A stretch of DNA of 64,000 nt from assembly GCF_020510445.1 (NCBI RefSeq), contig NZ_JAHBAG010000001.1, forward strand, positions 534,501 to 598,500, read 5' to 3'. Positions 26,869 to 37,785 of the stretch are shown piece by piece. The translations under genes and the position numbers were made by a program. The stretch's first letter is position 1; each line of letters opens with the position of its first letter. Origin of the DNA: Hydrogenophaga taeniospiralis (lineage in GTDB: Bacteria; Pseudomonadota; Gammaproteobacteria; Burkholderiales; Burkholderiaceae_C). The notes below the pieces were generated by a model, which made no database searches, had not been told where the DNA came from, and was given only the letters and a program-made list of their open reading frames with translations.

Positions 26869-27495
26869 TCACTGCTGGATGAACTGCATCTGCGTGCCGG
26901 CCAGTTCGATCAGGTCACCATGGCGCAGGTTGACCGCATCGGAACCGATGGGGTTGCCATTGATGGTGGGCCTGGTGGCGCCTTCCACCAGCGCGACCAC
27001 GTAACCCTGAGGGCGGCGCGTGATGGCCGCCACCGCCACACCCGGCTTGCCGATGGTGGTGACCACCTTGACCAGCGGCACCTCACGCCCGGCGGCGGCG
27101 CCGGACATGACCTTGATCGCGGCGTTGCCCACCGGCGGATGCGCCGTACCCGCGCCCACCACGGCACCGGCCTGGATGACCATGGTTTTTTCGTGGTTGT
27201 CGGGCGCGCCTTCGTGCGCGAACTTGATCTTGTACTTGCCGATCTCGATCGTGTCGCCATTCTGAAGCTGGTGCTTCTTGATGGCCTTGCCATTGACGTA
27301 GGTGCCGTTGGTGCTGTTGAGGTCTTCCAGGAACACGTCGGCGCCCGACATCTGCATCACGGCGTGTTCCCCGCTGACGGCGAGGTTGTCGATCACGATG
27401 TCGTTGTAGGGACGGCGACCGAGCGTGGTGCGATCCTTCGTGAGCTGCACCTCCTTGATGACGACGCCGTCGATGGAAACGATCATTTTCGGCAT
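26869..27495 (-). CDS. FHA domain protein
   Basis: A 208-residue protein with an N-terminal FHA domain (residues 5-95: TTLGRRPYNDIVIDN, then SGEHAVM, and LEDLNSTNGTYVNG, the phosphothreonine-binding loops). The C-terminal half (about 115-208) has a second, divergent FHA-like pattern (VVTTIGKPGVAVAAITRR, then TINGNPIGSDAVNLRHGDLI). FHA proteins read out Thr phosphorylation, and a kinase and PP2C phosphatase lie directly upstream in the same direction, so it is probably their effector or substrate. Confidence 0.93.
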   Translation of the reverse strand: MPKMIVSIDGVVIKEVQLTKDRTTLGRRPYNDIVIDNLAVSGEHAVMQMSGADVFLEDLNSTNGTYVNGKAIKKHQLQNGDTIEIGKYKIKFAHEGAPDNHEKTMVIQAGAVVGAGTAHPPVGNAAIKVMSGAAAGREVPLVKVVTTIGKPGVAVAAITRRPQGYVVALVEGATRPTINGNPIGSDAVNLRHGDLIELAGTQMQFIQQ

Positions 27496-27540
27496 GGCCG
27501 ACTCCTGTGGAACCTGATGGACTAATTCTAAAGAACTCAG

Positions 27541-28326
27541 TTACTGCCCCAGCATGCGCGACAGCAAGCCTTTGCGTAACGGTTTGGACCGAGCATACGC
27601 CAATATCACGGAAATATTATCGCGGCCCCCGGCGGCGTTGGCGGCGTCTATCAGGGTGTTGGTTTTTGCCTCCAGCGTGCCGTCGGAGGCGAGTATGGCG
27701 GCCAAGCGGCTGTCCGGAATCATGTCGGACAGGCCGTCGGAGCAAAAGAGGTAGAGGTCGCCGTCCTCGGCCCGGTATTCGTTGACTTCCAGCAACACCG
27801 TGTCTTCCACCCCCAGGGCCCGGGTGACCAGGTTCTTGTGGGTGGCGAACTGGGCCTGCTCCTGGGAAATCAGGCCGGCGTCGATCTGCTCCTGCAGCAA
27901 CGAATGGTCGCGTGTGAGCTGCACGAACTCGCCGCCGCGCAGCCGGTAGCAGCGCGAGTCGCCCACATGGCCAATGAACGAGCGCACGCCCTGGAACACC
28001 GCCATCACCAGCGTCGTGCCCATGCCCGCGTACTGGGGGTTGGAGTTGGCGGCGTTGAAAATCGAGCGGTTGGCGTTGTCGATGCAGATTTCCATGGCGC
28101 GCTTGATCTCACGGCCATTGGCCTCGTATCCGCCCTCGGTCATCCAGCGACCCAGCTCTGTCTTGATGAAGGTGGTGGCCATCGCGCTGGCGACCTCGCC
28201 GGCGTTGTAACCGCCCATGCCGTCGGCCAGCACCACGACGTGGTTGTCCACGTCCAGGGCGATGGAATCTTCGTTGTTGTCCCGCACCATGCCGGGATCC
28301 GTGAGACTGAAGTACTCGAAAATCAT
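27541..28326 (-). CDS. PP2C-type (Stp1-like) serine/threonine phosphatase
   Basis: A 261-residue metal-dependent phosphatase. Motifs: TDPGMVRDNNEDSIALD, VVLADGMGGYNAGEVAS (metal-binding Asp-Gly), MGTTLVMA, IGHVGDSRCYRLRGGEFVQL, LFCSDGLSDM and GGRDNISVILA. These give the complete set of PP2C metal ligands. It starts 11 bases after the Ser/Thr kinase stop, and it most likely reverses phosphorylation by that kinase. Confidence 0.96.
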   Translation of the reverse strand: MIFEYFSLTDPGMVRDNNEDSIALDVDNHVVVLADGMGGYNAGEVASAMATTFIKTELGRWMTEGGYEANGREIKRAMEICIDNANRSIFNAANSNPQYAGMGTTLVMAVFQGVRSFIGHVGDSRCYRLRGGEFVQLTRDHSLLQEQIDAGLISQEQAQFATHKNLVTRALGVEDTVLLEVNEYRAEDGDLYLFCSDGLSDMIPDSRLAAILASDGTLEAKTNTLIDAANAAGGRDNISVILAYARSKPLRKGLLSRMLGQ

Positions 28327-28337
28327 GTTTTTTGGCT

Positions 28338-31061
28338 CTATGGCCGGATATCGGGCCCGCCCTCGGCGGAACCGCCGCCCTGAACCACCGATTGTGTGAC
28401 AACTGTGGTGGCGTATCCGTTTTCAATTGCGCGCGCGGTCTGCAACTGGGTTTTCTCGAACCCGCTGCCACCGGACCCCATCGGCAGGGCCCCGCCGGGG
28501 ACGACCCGGTCTGCCGCCGTTCTGTCAACCCGGCGAAGGTCTTGCGCCATGTCGCGACCGCTCTGGTAGCGGTCTTGTGGCGTCTTGGACAGCGCTTTGC
28601 CCAGTATATCGGTGAGCGCCCCGGGCAGATCGGGTCGCAGGCTGCGCACGTCGGGGGCGGGCTGGTTGGCGATCTGGTACATGAGCGCGGCCATCGAATC
28701 GCCACGCAGCGGCAACACGCCGGTGAGCAGCTGGAACAGCATGACGCCCAGCGAGTAGAGATCGGAACGGCCGTCGATGTGGTGGCCCGCCAGCTGCTCG
28801 GGCGACATGAAACTCGGTGTTCCCAGCACCATGCCGGTCTTGGTCCGACTCGCGTCGGTGATGCGGGCGATGCCAAAGTCGGTCACCTTGACGCTGTCCG
28901 AGGCGGGGTCGTACATGATGTTGGCGGGCTTGATGTCGCGGTGCACCACATTCTGCCGGTGCGCGTAGTCCAGCGCCAACGCCACCCGCTCGCCGATGTC
29001 CAGCACGGTCGCGACCGGCAGCAGCCGGTCCGCCCGGGTGTGCTCCACCAGGTCGCGGCCTTGCAGGAACTCCATGGCGATGAAGGCCAGGTCGTGCTCC
29101 TCACCGGCGTCGAAGATGGTGACGATGTGGGGGTGCTGCAGCCGCCCGGCGGTTTCGGCCTCGCGGAAAAAGCGTTTGCGCGCATCCGCCAGCTCGGCGC
29201 CCTCGAACTCGGCGCTCAGCGCCAGCGTCTTGATGGCCACGGTGCGGCCGATCTTGGGGTCGCGCCCCTGGTAGACCACGCCCATGGCGCCTTTGCCCAG
29301 CTCCTTCTCGATCTGGTAGCGCCCCAGCATGGGCTGCTCAACCCCAGCACCGTCCAGCAAAAGGCTGCCGCCCGGGTGGGACGAGGCGCCCGCCAGCACC
29401 ACGGTCTGCGACAGCTTGCGGGCCCGCCGCAGACCGGCGCGGACCTCGGCGTCGTCGCGGTCCAGACTGGCCATGTGCTCGTAGACCGACTGCACCTTGT
29501 GGAACTGGCGCTTGCGCTCAAAATCCCGCGCCAGTTGCTGGAGGTTGTCCATCAGCGACCGGCTGTGCGGCACGCGCCGGAACCGGTCGAAGGCCAGGTC
29601 GAGCTGGCCCTGCCCCTGCAGCGCCAGCCCCATCATGCGGTTGGTTTCGGCCGACTCTTCGTCGGTCTTCGCCTTGCCAGCTTCGGTGGCCAGGAAGCGC
29701 CGCGTGGTCAGCACCAGATGCCCCAGCAGCAGCATCGCGGCGGGAAACACCAGCGGCAGCCAGGTGGCCGCGGCCGAGAGCAGGCCGTACTCCACCCCAA
29801 GCAACAGCGCAAACAGGCCCGCAGTGGTCCAGGCGCCGGTGGCGGCCGACAGGCGCGGCAACAGGGCGAGAAGATAGGCCACCACCAGCAGCAACGCCGC
29901 CAGCACCACGGCGCCGGTCCAGACCGGCTGCCCGATGAAATGGCCGTTCAGGATGCTCGACGTGGTGTGCGCCAGGATGACCGCGGGCGAAAGCGCGGGC
30001 GAGACCGGGGTGTTGAACGGCGTGCCCACACCCGCGGCTGTGGCGCCGATGATGACGATCTTGCCGGCGTATTTGCTGGCCGGAATCTTGCCGGAGGCAA
30101 CGTCGTAGAACGAGTCCACGGCGAAGGCCGGACGGCCATCGCGATCGGGGTAGAACTGGGGCAGCACGGTGCCCGATGCGTCGGTTTCGATGCGCGTGCG
30201 CCCCAGCAGCACCGCCTCTCCGGGCAACAGGCGCAGATCCTGCGGCCCCAGATTCAGGCTGTGCGCCGCCACCATCAAGCCCATGGACGGGATCACATGG
30301 CCGTCGAAGTTCACCAGCAAGGGCTCGCGGCGCACCGCGCCGTCGCTGTCCGCGAGCTGGTTGAGATGGGCCACCCCACGGGCGGCCGCCCCGATGGCCG
30401 CCAGGGGTTGCTGCGATTGGACCGCGGGCAAGCCGGCGCCGCTGCTCTCGGCCAGTGCGCTTTGGAGCGCGAAGGCCGGCAATGGCTGGTCTGGCCGGCC
30501 CTGGAGATCACCCAGACTGTACAGCGAAGGCAGGATCACGTTGCCGGCACGGGCCAGGCTGCTGGCCAGACGCGCGTCCCCATCCAGCTTCTGTTCGGCC
30601 GCGCCGATGAAGTCGAGCAGGTGGCTGCGCGCGGTTTCACCCAGATCGGCCAGCGCCGACGCTGGCGGTGGGGCGCCATCGATCTGCTCGCGCAGCTCGC
30701 GCAAACTCGCCAGCCCCCGGTCGGTCTGGGGTTCAAAAAAGAAGGCGGTGTGGGCCACCGTTTTGGCCTGGGCCTGGGCGAGCTGGTCGATCAGGCCGGC
30801 GTGCACCTCGCGCGGCCAAGGCCAGCGCCCGATGTTGGCGATGCTCTGATCGTCGATGGCAATGACCGCAATGCGCTCGCTGGGCACCCGGCTGCTGCGG
30901 GTGCTGGCGAAGTCATAGAAACGGCTCTCCAGGTCGCGGAAAAGATCGCTCGACAGATGCACCCCGAACGCGGCGAGCACCACCAGCAGGCCCACCAGGG
31001 CATCGGTGCGCCATGGGCCGCTCCGTCCTGCGGGTTGCTTGCGTCTGCGGCTTGTGGCCAA
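28338..31061 (-). CDS. CHASE2 sensor-serine/threonine protein kinase
   Basis: A 907-residue membrane kinase. An N-terminal helix precedes a CHASE2 domain (about residues 40-385, with IAVIAIDDQSIANIGRWPWP), then three helices (about 395-465), a helical linker, and a Hanks-type kinase domain (about 580-840). Kinase motifs are complete: LGKGAMGVVYQG, VAIKTL, VVHRDIKPANIMYD, VTDFGIARI and GTPSFMSPEQL. The preferred start is TTG 31061, seven bases after a perfect AGGAGG; an ATG at 31160 is in frame but has no comparable ribosome site. It heads the kinase-phosphatase-FHA-cyclase-phosphodiesterase block. The signal is unknown. Confidence 0.92.
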   Translation of the reverse strand: MATSRRRKQPAGRSGPWRTDALVGLLVVLAAFGVHLSSDLFRDLESRFYDFASTRSSRVPSERIAVIAIDDQSIANIGRWPWPREVHAGLIDQLAQAQAKTVAHTAFFFEPQTDRGLASLRELREQIDGAPPPASALADLGETARSHLLDFIGAAEQKLDGDARLASSLARAGNVILPSLYSLGDLQGRPDQPLPAFALQSALAESSGAGLPAVQSQQPLAAIGAAARGVAHLNQLADSDGAVRREPLLVNFDGHVIPSMGLMVAAHSLNLGPQDLRLLPGEAVLLGRTRIETDASGTVLPQFYPDRDGRPAFAVDSFYDVASGKIPASKYAGKIVIIGATAAGVGTPFNTPVSPALSPAVILAHTTSSILNGHFIGQPVWTGAVVLAALLLVVAYLLALLPRLSAATGAWTTAGLFALLLGVEYGLLSAAATWLPLVFPAAMLLLGHLVLTTRRFLATEAGKAKTDEESAETNRMMGLALQGQGQLDLAFDRFRRVPHSRSLMDNLQQLARDFERKRQFHKVQSVYEHMASLDRDDAEVRAGLRRARKLSQTVVLAGASSHPGGSLLLDGAGVEQPMLGRYQIEKELGKGAMGVVYQGRDPKIGRTVAIKTLALSAEFEGAELADARKRFFREAETAGRLQHPHIVTIFDAGEEHDLAFIAMEFLQGRDLVEHTRADRLLPVATVLDIGERVALALDYAHRQNVVHRDIKPANIMYDPASDSVKVTDFGIARITDASRTKTGMVLGTPSFMSPEQLAGHHIDGRSDLYSLGVMLFQLLTGVLPLRGDSMAALMYQIANQPAPDVRSLRPDLPGALTDILGKALSKTPQDRYQSGRDMAQDLRRVDRTAADRVVPGGALPMGSGGSGFEKTQLQTARAIENGYATTVVTQSVVQGGGSAEGGPDIRP

Positions 31062-31068
31062 GGGCCGA

Positions 31069-31074
31069 CCTCCT
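31069..31074 (-). promoter_or_regulatory. Ribosome binding site deciding a TTG start
   Basis: Minus-strand AGGAGG seven bases before TTG 31061. It supports the non-ATG start of the CHASE2 kinase. Confidence 0.7.
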
Positions 31075-31229
31075 GGGTTGACTGAACCTGGGCCACCGTG
31101 GCCGGCAGCCGGGGCGGGGCCGCGTGCCGCGCCAAAAATGCACGCCGCAGGATTTCGCATTCTGTTGCATGAATCTGGCGAAGATCAAGCCAGTCTGTGG
31201 GTTTGCGGCCTCACAACGGGCCGCGCATG

Positions 31230-31258
31230 AAAAAAGGCAACGCAAGCGTTGCCTTTTT
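31230..31258 (-). terminator. Intrinsic terminator after sucCD
   Basis: GGCAACG and CGTTGCC form a stem with a CAAG loop, flanked by A and T runs on both sides. It lies 20 bases after the sucD stop and could also work in the other direction. Confidence 0.85.
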
Positions 31259-31278
31259 CACGCTGGAGCCCTGGGGCT

Positions 31279-32172
31279 TCAGAGCATGGCCTTGAGCAGC
31301 TTGGCCATCTCGGACGGGTTTCGCGTCACTTTGAAGCCGCACTCTTCCATGATGGCGAGCTTGGCATCGGCCGTGTCGGCGCCACCGGAGATCAGCGCAC
31401 CGGCGTGGCCCATGCGCTTGCCGGCCGGGGCCGTCACACCGGCGATGAAGCCGACGATGGGCTTCTTCATGTTCGCCTTGCACCACATCGCGGCTTCGGC
31501 TTCGTCCGGACCACCGATCTCGCCGATCATGATCACGGCGTCGGTGTCGGGATCGTCGTTGAAGGCCTTCATCACGTCGATGTGCTTGAGGCCATTGATC
31601 GGGTCGCCACCGATGCCAACGGCGCTGGACTGGCCCAGGCCGATCTCGGTCAGCTGCGCCACGGCTTCGTAGGTCAGCGTGCCGGAGCGCGAGACCACGC
31701 CGATGCGGCCCTTGCGGTGGATGTGGCCGGGCATGATGCCGATCTTGATCTCGTCGGGCGTGATCAGGCCGGGGCAGTTGGGGCCCAGCAGCAGCGTCTT
31801 CTTGCCGCCGGCGGCTTCCTTGGCCTTCATGCGGTTGCGCACTTCCAGCATGTCACGAACCGGGATGCCTTCGGTGATGCAGATGGCGAGGTCCAGATCG
31901 GCTTCGACGGCTTCCCAGATCGCGGCGGCAGCGCCCGCGGGCGGCACGTAGATCACCGACACGGTGGCACCGGTTTCGGACGCGGCTTCCTTGACGGAGC
32001 TGTAGATCGGGATGTTGAAGATCGACTCGCCGGCCTTCTTCGGGTTCACGCCGGCCACGAAGCAGTTCTTGCCGTTTGCGTATTCCTGGCACTTTTCGGT
32101 GTGGAACTGACCGGTCTTGCCGGTGATGCCCTGGGTGATGACCTTGGTGTCTTTGTTGATGTAGATCGACAT
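31279..32172 (-). CDS. sucD: Succinyl-CoA synthetase alpha subunit (ADP-forming)
   Basis: A 297-residue TCA-cycle subunit. It has the CoA-binding N-terminal fold (TKVITQGITGKTGQFHTE), the ITEGIPVRDML stretch, LLGPNCPGLI and the phosphohistidine region GKRMGHAGALISGG. With SucC it makes succinate and ATP from succinyl-CoA. It is 23 bases downstream of sucC in one operon closed by a strong terminator. Confidence 0.98.
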   Translation of the reverse strand: MSIYINKDTKVITQGITGKTGQFHTEKCQEYANGKNCFVAGVNPKKAGESIFNIPIYSSVKEAASETGATVSVIYVPPAGAAAAIWEAVEADLDLAICITEGIPVRDMLEVRNRMKAKEAAGGKKTLLLGPNCPGLITPDEIKIGIMPGHIHRKGRIGVVSRSGTLTYEAVAQLTEIGLGQSSAVGIGGDPINGLKHIDVMKAFNDDPDTDAVIMIGEIGGPDEAEAAMWCKANMKKPIVGFIAGVTAPAGKRMGHAGALISGGADTADAKLAIMEECGFKVTRNPSEMAKLLKAML

Positions 32173-32195
32173 GACTTGTTCTCGCTTTCCTGGGC

Positions 32196-33359
<1,164 letters not shown>

Positions 33360-33499
33360 GAGGTCTCTCTCAGACTGGGGGTTTTCTTTAGCCGACCGAA
33401 CAGGGAACGGCCGGCGCGCGGGCACTGGACACAGCAACCGGGGAATGTATCATGCTGCGACGCACCAATATGGGTGCGGCCGCGTTCACATAATGCATA

Positions 33500-33505
33500 A
33501 TTATA
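33500..33505 (-). promoter_or_regulatory. Candidate -10 box for sucCD
   Basis: A perfect TATAAT on the minus strand lies within an AT-rich island (about 33487-33510) that stands out in otherwise GC-rich DNA between sucC and argC. The -35 is poor, and the island could also serve argC. Confidence 0.35.
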
Positions 33506-33547
33506 TTGACGCATCTCTGAACCAGAACTGACAAGGCACCCAGCGTC

Positions 33548-34471
33548 ATGGCCAAGATTTTCATCGACGGCGAAGCCGGCACCACCGGCCTTCAGATTCG
33601 CGAGCGCTTGCAAGGCATGCCTGCTATCGAATTGCTGAGCATCGCGCCCGAACGCCGCAAGGACCCCGAAGCCAAGCGCGAGCTCATGGCGCAGGCCGAT
33701 CTGGTCATCCTCTGCCTGCACGACGATGCGGCCATCGAGTCCGTCGCCATGATCGACGGCATGAGCGGCCACCAGCCCCGCGTCATCGACGCCTCCACCG
33801 CGCACCGCTGCGCCCCCGGCTGGGTGTTCGGCTTTCCGGAACTCTGCGCCGGCCAGCGCGAGGCGGTGGTGAACGCCGCGCGCGTGGCCAACCCGGGCTG
33901 CTACGCCACCGGCGCCATCGCGCTGATCCGCCCGCTGGTGGACGCCGGGCTGATCCCCGCCGACCACCCGCTAGCGCTGCCCTCGGTGAGCGGGTATTCG
34001 GGTGGGGGCCGGACCATGATCGAGGCGTATGAGAAGGGCGAGGCGCCCTTGTTCGAGACCTACGCGCTGGGCCTGAACCACAAGCACCTGCCCGAGATCA
34101 TGCGCTACACCGGCCTGTCGCGCCGGCCGGTGTTCGTGCCATCGGTGGGCAATTTCCGCCAGGGCATGCTGGTGCAGCTGCCCTTGCACCTGGACCTGCT
34201 GCCCGGTCAACCCACGCTGGCCGACCTGCACGAAGCGCTGGTGGCGCACTACGCGCCCAGCGCCGCAGCGGGCGGATGGGTCAGCGTGCAGCCGGCCACC
34301 GACAACGGCAAGCTCGACGCCACCGCGCTCAACGACACCAACCGGCTGGAGTTGCGCGTGTTCGGCAACGAAGCGCACCGCCACGCGGTGCTGATCGCGC
34401 GGCTGGACAACCTGGGCAAGGGCGCCAGCGGAGCGGCGGTGCAGAACCTGCAGCTGATGCTCGGCTTGTAA
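33548..34471 (+). CDS. argC: N-acetyl-gamma-glutamyl-phosphate reductase (type 2)
   Basis: A 307-residue arginine-biosynthesis enzyme. It reduces N-acetylglutamyl phosphate to the semialdehyde with NADPH. The N-terminal [17 protein letters not shown] is the variant nucleotide-binding loop of the shorter type-2 ArgC. The catalytic Cys lies in [11 protein letters not shown] and the base in [11 protein letters not shown]. Length (about 307 versus 340-350 in type 1) agrees. It stands alone among arginine genes in this window. Its stop is 3 bases before the convergent recX stop. Confidence 0.96.
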   Translation: MAKIFIDGEAGTTGLQIRERLQGMPAIELLSIAPERRKDPEAKRELMAQADLVILCLHDDAAIESVAMIDGMSGHQPRVIDASTAHRCAPGWVFGFPELCAGQREAVVNAARVANPGCYATGAIALIRPLVDAGLIPADHPLALPSVSGYSGGGRTMIEAYEKGEAPLFETYALGLNHKHLPEIMRYTGLSRRPVFVPSVGNFRQGMLVQLPLHLDLLPGQPTLADLHEALVAHYAPSAAAGGWVSVQPATDNGKLDATALNDTNRLELRVFGNEAHRHAVLIARLDNLGKGASGAAVQNLQLMLGL

Positions 34472-34474
34472 CCG

Positions 34475-34921
34475 TCAGTCTTCGTCGCCGCTGACCACGC
34501 GGCGGATCGCATCGGTGCCAAAACCGCGCGATGCCAGAAAGCGCATCTGCCGGCCGCGCTCGGCCGCGTCCGAAGGTGGCGCGCCGAATTTCTTGCGCCA
34601 AACCTCGCGCGCGCGCTCCACCTCGGAGCCCTGCAGTTCGGCCACCGCCCGCGCCACCGCCTCTGCACTGAGCCCCTTGGCCTGGAGCTCCTGACGCACC
34701 CGCATCGCGCCCATCTTGCCGGCCCGGCGGTGCACCACGGATTCGAGCACGCGCTGTTCGTTGATGAAGCCCTTGGCCTCGAGCTCGTCCAGCGCGCGGG
34801 CCAGCTCGCCGGGCTCGGTTTCATGGACCTGCAGTTTGCGCTGCAGCTCGGCGCGCGAATGTTCGCGGCCCGAGAGCAGGCGCAGGGCCCGGCCCTTGAG
34901 CGATATCTGGTCAAACCCCAT
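34475..34921 (-). CDS. recX: Regulatory protein RecX
   Basis: A 148-residue modulator of RecA filaments. It consists of three-helix repeats: KGRALRLLSGREHSRAELQRKL, LDELEAKGFINEQRVLESVV, and later RQMRFLASRGFGTDAIRRVV. It follows recA by 36 bases in the same direction, the usual arrangement, so it is probably partly co-transcribed with recA. Confidence 0.95.
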   Translation of the reverse strand: MGFDQISLKGRALRLLSGREHSRAELQRKLQVHETEPGELARALDELEAKGFINEQRVLESVVHRRAGKMGAMRVRQELQAKGLSAEAVARAVAELQGSEVERAREVWRKKFGAPPSDAAERGRQMRFLASRGFGTDAIRRVVSGDED

Positions 34922-34957
34922 GGTCGAACCCCGCTGGCGGGCAGCGGGTGCGCCCCA

Positions 34958-36073
<1,116 letters not shown>

Positions 36074-36117
36074 GGTGACGGCTCCTGAGCGTGTGAGTGG
36101 GTGTTCGCTTCCAGAAT

Positions 36118-36133
36118 GTGTTTTTGTGTACAG
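36118..36133 (-). promoter_or_regulatory. Candidate LexA (SOS) box of recA
   Basis: Minus-strand CTGTACACAAAAACAC matches CTGT-N8-ACAG except for the last base and is placed 45 bases before the recA start. Confidence 0.5.
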
Positions 36134-36194
36134 GCTGGATGCTTGAACAGCAGTTTACAGCGATGTTGAAAAATAAAACATCAAAATATCGTCA

Positions 36195-36216
36195 GTTTGC
36201 CTTACCATTTGCAAAC
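36195..36216 (+). promoter_or_regulatory. Inverted repeat abutting the MarR gene start
   Basis: GTTTGC-N10-GCAAAC, a perfect 6-base inverted repeat that ends one base before the ATG at 36217. It could be an autoregulatory operator of the MarR protein. Confidence 0.4.
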
Positions 36217-36729
36217 ATGACCCCGCCCCCTCTACTGCCCGATGACCGCTGGCGCGCTGGCCACCTGGGTCGCCTGCTGGGCCATGCGTTGCGCCGCTTT
36301 GACGAGCGCGTGCTGCACCTGATGGCGCACGACCCCAACGTGCCGCTGGCGTTGTCCCATCTGGCGGCGCGCGCGCAGGTCGGGGCGGCCCACATCCACA
36401 TCACCCGCCACCTCGGCCTGCAGGGCTCGCGCCTGACCGAGCTGGCGCGGCTGGCCGGCATGAGCAAGCAGGCCATGGGCGACCTGGTGACGCAGTGCGA
36501 CGCCTGGGGCCTGGTGCGGCGCGAGGCCGACCCGCTGGACGCCCGGGCCCGGCGCATCGTGTTCACCGACACCGGCCTGCTCTGGCTGGAGGGGTTCAGG
36601 CGGGCCGTGGCGCAGGCCGAATCGGAATTCCGCGCCCAGGTCGGCGACGAGGTGGCCACCGTGGTGGCGCTCGGCCTGGAGGCCTACGGCTCGGAGGCGG
36701 CGGAGCCCGCCCCGCGCCAGCTCCGGTGA
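36217..36729 (+). CDS. MarR family transcriptional regulator
   Basis: A 170-residue winged-helix regulator. The recognition region reads LTELARLAGMSKQAMGDLV, then TQCDAWGLVRREADPLDARARRIVFTDTG, with the Asp and Arg of the MarR wing. The start at ATG 36217 (MTPPPLLPDDRWR) is preferred over frames that begin further upstream in an AT-rich leader. No neighbouring transporter or enzyme gene reveals its target; the recA gene is divergent from it. Confidence 0.88.
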   Translation: MTPPPLLPDDRWRAGHLGRLLGHALRRFDERVLHLMAHDPNVPLALSHLAARAQVGAAHIHITRHLGLQGSRLTELARLAGMSKQAMGDLVTQCDAWGLVRREADPLDARARRIVFTDTGLLWLEGFRRAVAQAESEFRAQVGDEVATVVALGLEAYGSEAAEPAPRQLR

Positions 36730-36733
36730 AACA

Positions 36734-36816
36734 CCCCCGCGCCGGGCTGCGATCGCCACCCCCTCGAAGGGGGCACCTGCAGCGGCCCGACCAAGGCGGT
36801 TCCGCGCCGCCCTCGG
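36734..36816 (+). repeat. GC-rich intergenic repeat (family 1), copy 2
   Basis: CCCCCGCGCCGGGCTGC, a CACCCCCTCGAAGGGGG core hairpin, then CGACCAAGGCGGTTCC. A more diverged copy between the MarR and response-regulator genes. The rest of this 250-base gap holds nothing further that I recognise. Confidence 0.7.
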
Positions 36817-36980
36817 CTTGTGCGTCGTTTCATGCGCAGCGGGTGATGCCCTGGCAGCATGGAGAACTAAAATGGACCGATCCCCTTTGGCCGGCATGGG
36901 GCACACGCAGCGGAACGCGTCCGAACCGGCCCGTCCGACCCGATAACAAGGCGCTCGCGCCCGCTCCCCAGGAGACATTC

Positions 36981-37649
36981 ATGCGCATCCTGATTGCCGA
37001 AGACGACCAGGTCCTGGCCGATGGCCTGCTGCGCAGTCTGCGAGCGGCCGGCGCGGCGGTGGACCATGTGGCCAGTGGCAGCGAGGCCGACGCGGCCCTG
37101 ATGACGAACAACGAGTTCGACCTGCTGATCCTCGACCTGGGCCTGCCCAAGCTGCATGGGCTGGAGGTGCTCAAGCGCCTGCGCTCGCGCGGTTCGGCGC
37201 TGCCGGTGCTGATCCTGACCGCAGCCGACAGCATCGAGGAACGCGTCAAGGGCCTGGACTACGGCGCCGACGACTACATGGCCAAACCGTTTTCGCTGCA
37301 GGAGCTCGAAGCGCGGGTGCGCGCGCTCACGCGCCGTGGCATGGGCGGCAGCACCAACACCATCAAGCACGGTCCGCTGGAATACGACCAGGCCGGCCGC
37401 GTGGCCACCATCGACGGCAAGATGATCGAGCTCTCGGCGCGTGAGCTCGGCCTGCTCGAAGTGCTGCTGCAGCGCGCCGGGCGGCTGGTGAGCAAGGACC
37501 AGCTGGTCGAGCGCCTGTGCGAGTGGGGCGAAGAGGTGAGCAACAACGCCATCGAGGTCTACATCCACCGGCTGCGCAAGAAGATCGAAAAGGGGCCGAT
37601 CCGCATCGCCACCGTGCGCGGCCTGGGCTATTGCCTTGAGAAGATCTGA
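36981..37649 (+). CDS. OmpR-family response regulator (TctD/QseB-like)
   Basis: A 222-residue two-component regulator. The receiver domain (1-118) has the acidic pocket (AEDD), the phospho-acceptor Asp51 in LLILDLGLPKLHG, the Thr of ILTAAD, and Lys in YMAKPFS. The winged-helix DNA-binding domain (about 128-220) has LSARELGLLEVLLQRAGRLV and VYIHRLRKKIE. A good AGGAGA precedes ATG 36981. The sensor kinase gene follows, with a family-1 repeat between them. Confidence 0.95.
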   Translation: MRILIAEDDQVLADGLLRSLRAAGAAVDHVASGSEADAALMTNNEFDLLILDLGLPKLHGLEVLKRLRSRGSALPVLILTAADSIEERVKGLDYGADDYMAKPFSLQELEARVRALTRRGMGGSTNTIKHGPLEYDQAGRVATIDGKMIELSARELGLLEVLLQRAGRLVSKDQLVERLCEWGEEVSNNAIEVYIHRLRKKIEKGPIRIATVRGLGYCLEKI

Positions 37650-37650
37650 T

Positions 37651-37738
37651 CCCCCCTGCGCCGGGCTTGCAGCCCGTCACCCCCCTGGGGGGGCGGCACC
37701 TGTGGCCCGGCGAAGCCGGTTCCACGGTGCCCTGGGTT
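37651..37738 (+). repeat. GC-rich intergenic repeat (family 1), copy 3
   Basis: CCCCCCTGCGCCGGGCTTGC, a CACCCCCCTGGGGGGG core, then CCCGGCGAAGCCGGTTCCAC. It lies between the regulator and the kinase gene, inside what should be one transcript. CACTTCGCGCC, just after it, is also shared with copy 4. Confidence 0.78.
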
Positions 37739-37785
37739 CGGACACTTCGCGCCGCGTCGGTCTGCGTTGAAACATTGCGGCTGAC

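Noticed and set aside
23861..27004. A 1047-codon open frame on the plus strand
   Set aside because: It is antisense to the phosphodiesterase, cyclase and FHA genes, whose motifs are complete; the composition is typical of a shadow frame.
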